From: Nocardia nova SH22a
GTDB lineage: Bacteria; Actinomycetota; Actinomycetes; Mycobacteriales; Mycobacteriaceae
Assembly: GCF_000523235.1 (NCBI RefSeq)
Contig: NZ_CP006850.1
Span: 868,001-932,000 of the forward strand
Direction: 5' to 3'
DNA length: 64,000 nt
The notes beneath the pieces are model-generated. The model made no database searches, was not told where the DNA came from, and saw nothing but the letters and a program-made list of their open reading frames with translations. This document shows positions 63,911-64,000 of this stretch, one piece after another; position 1 is the stretch's first letter; each line of letters starts with the position of its first letter. The position numbers and the translations under genes were made by a program.

Positions 63911-64000
63911 ATGGCAATCCGTAAGTACAAGCCGACTACGCCGGGTAGGCGCGGGTCGTCCGTTTCGGACTTCGCCGAGATCACCCGGTCCACTCCCGAG
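63911..64000 (+). CDS. rplB: 50S ribosomal protein L2 (3' truncated by window)
   Basis: The first 30 codons, [20 protein letters not shown] onward, are the conserved N terminus of L2. The gene continues past the window edge; a full L2 is about 278 aa. It follows rplW by 33 bases in the usual S10-operon order. An AGAAGAA stretch before the ATG is a weak ribosome-binding site. Confidence 0.97.

Overview
The window comes from a high-GC, mycolic-acid-bearing actinomycete, most probably Nocardia or a close relative. The evidence is very GC-rich third codon positions, an antigen-85-type mycolyltransferase homologue, EspG/EspC/WXG proteins of type VII secretion, several FadD-type acyl-CoA ligases, DUF5753/DUF397 regulator pairs, and leaderless promoters (TAnnnT about 6-7 nt before the start codon). 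Assignment to genus is inference.

Layout. 1-10 kb: the end of a tandem universal stress protein, an AqpZ-like aquaporin, a Baeyer-Villiger-type flavin monooxygenase, two acyl-CoA ligases flanking a small thioesterase, an SCO5389-type protein, a nitronate-monooxygenase homologue and an exported M23 peptidase. 10.2-35.7 kb: a TrmB/LuxR-like regulator followed by two giant co-directional NRPS genes (2439 and 5628 aa) that together encode a seven-module line: A1-T1-C2-A2-T2-C3-(A stub) // A3-T3-C4-A4-T4-C5-A5-T5-C6-A6-T6-E(degenerate)-C7-A7-T7-TE. Module 3 is split between the two proteins, and the first protein ends in a degenerate adenylation-domain fragment. 35.9-38.4 kb: an antigen-85-like esterase and MntH. 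38.4-44.7 kb: an accessory island with an Scr1-type regulator/DUF397 pair, decayed gene fragments and a small ESX-associated gene group (EspG on +; EspC-like, WXG and two unknown proteins on -). 44.8-48.9 kb: a deacetylase divergent from a MerR regulator around a perfect operator palindrome, and a DrrABC-type exporter. 49-57 kb: an aldehyde dehydrogenase homologue lacking its cysteine, a tandem TetR protein, an enoyl-CoA hydratase, an SDR lacking YxxxK, a lycopene-cyclase-like flavoprotein, an exported lipase and a DUF4442 hotdog protein. 57.2-61.5 kb: a four-gene envelope operon with a Met/His-rich segment, possibly for copper. 61.9-64.0 kb: the start of the S10 ribosomal operon (rpsJ-rplC-rplD-rplW-rplB).

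How the genes may work together. The NRPS pair plus its upstream regulator is an orphan heptapeptide line. It has no starter condensation domain, no MbtH partner and no dedicated exporter beside it. Module 2 has a clear threonine code. The other six codes are by-eye reads and do not identify a known product. The most unusual features are the split third module with its A-domain stub, a C-terminal-half E domain whose catalytic His is replaced, and two in-frame loop insertions in A5.
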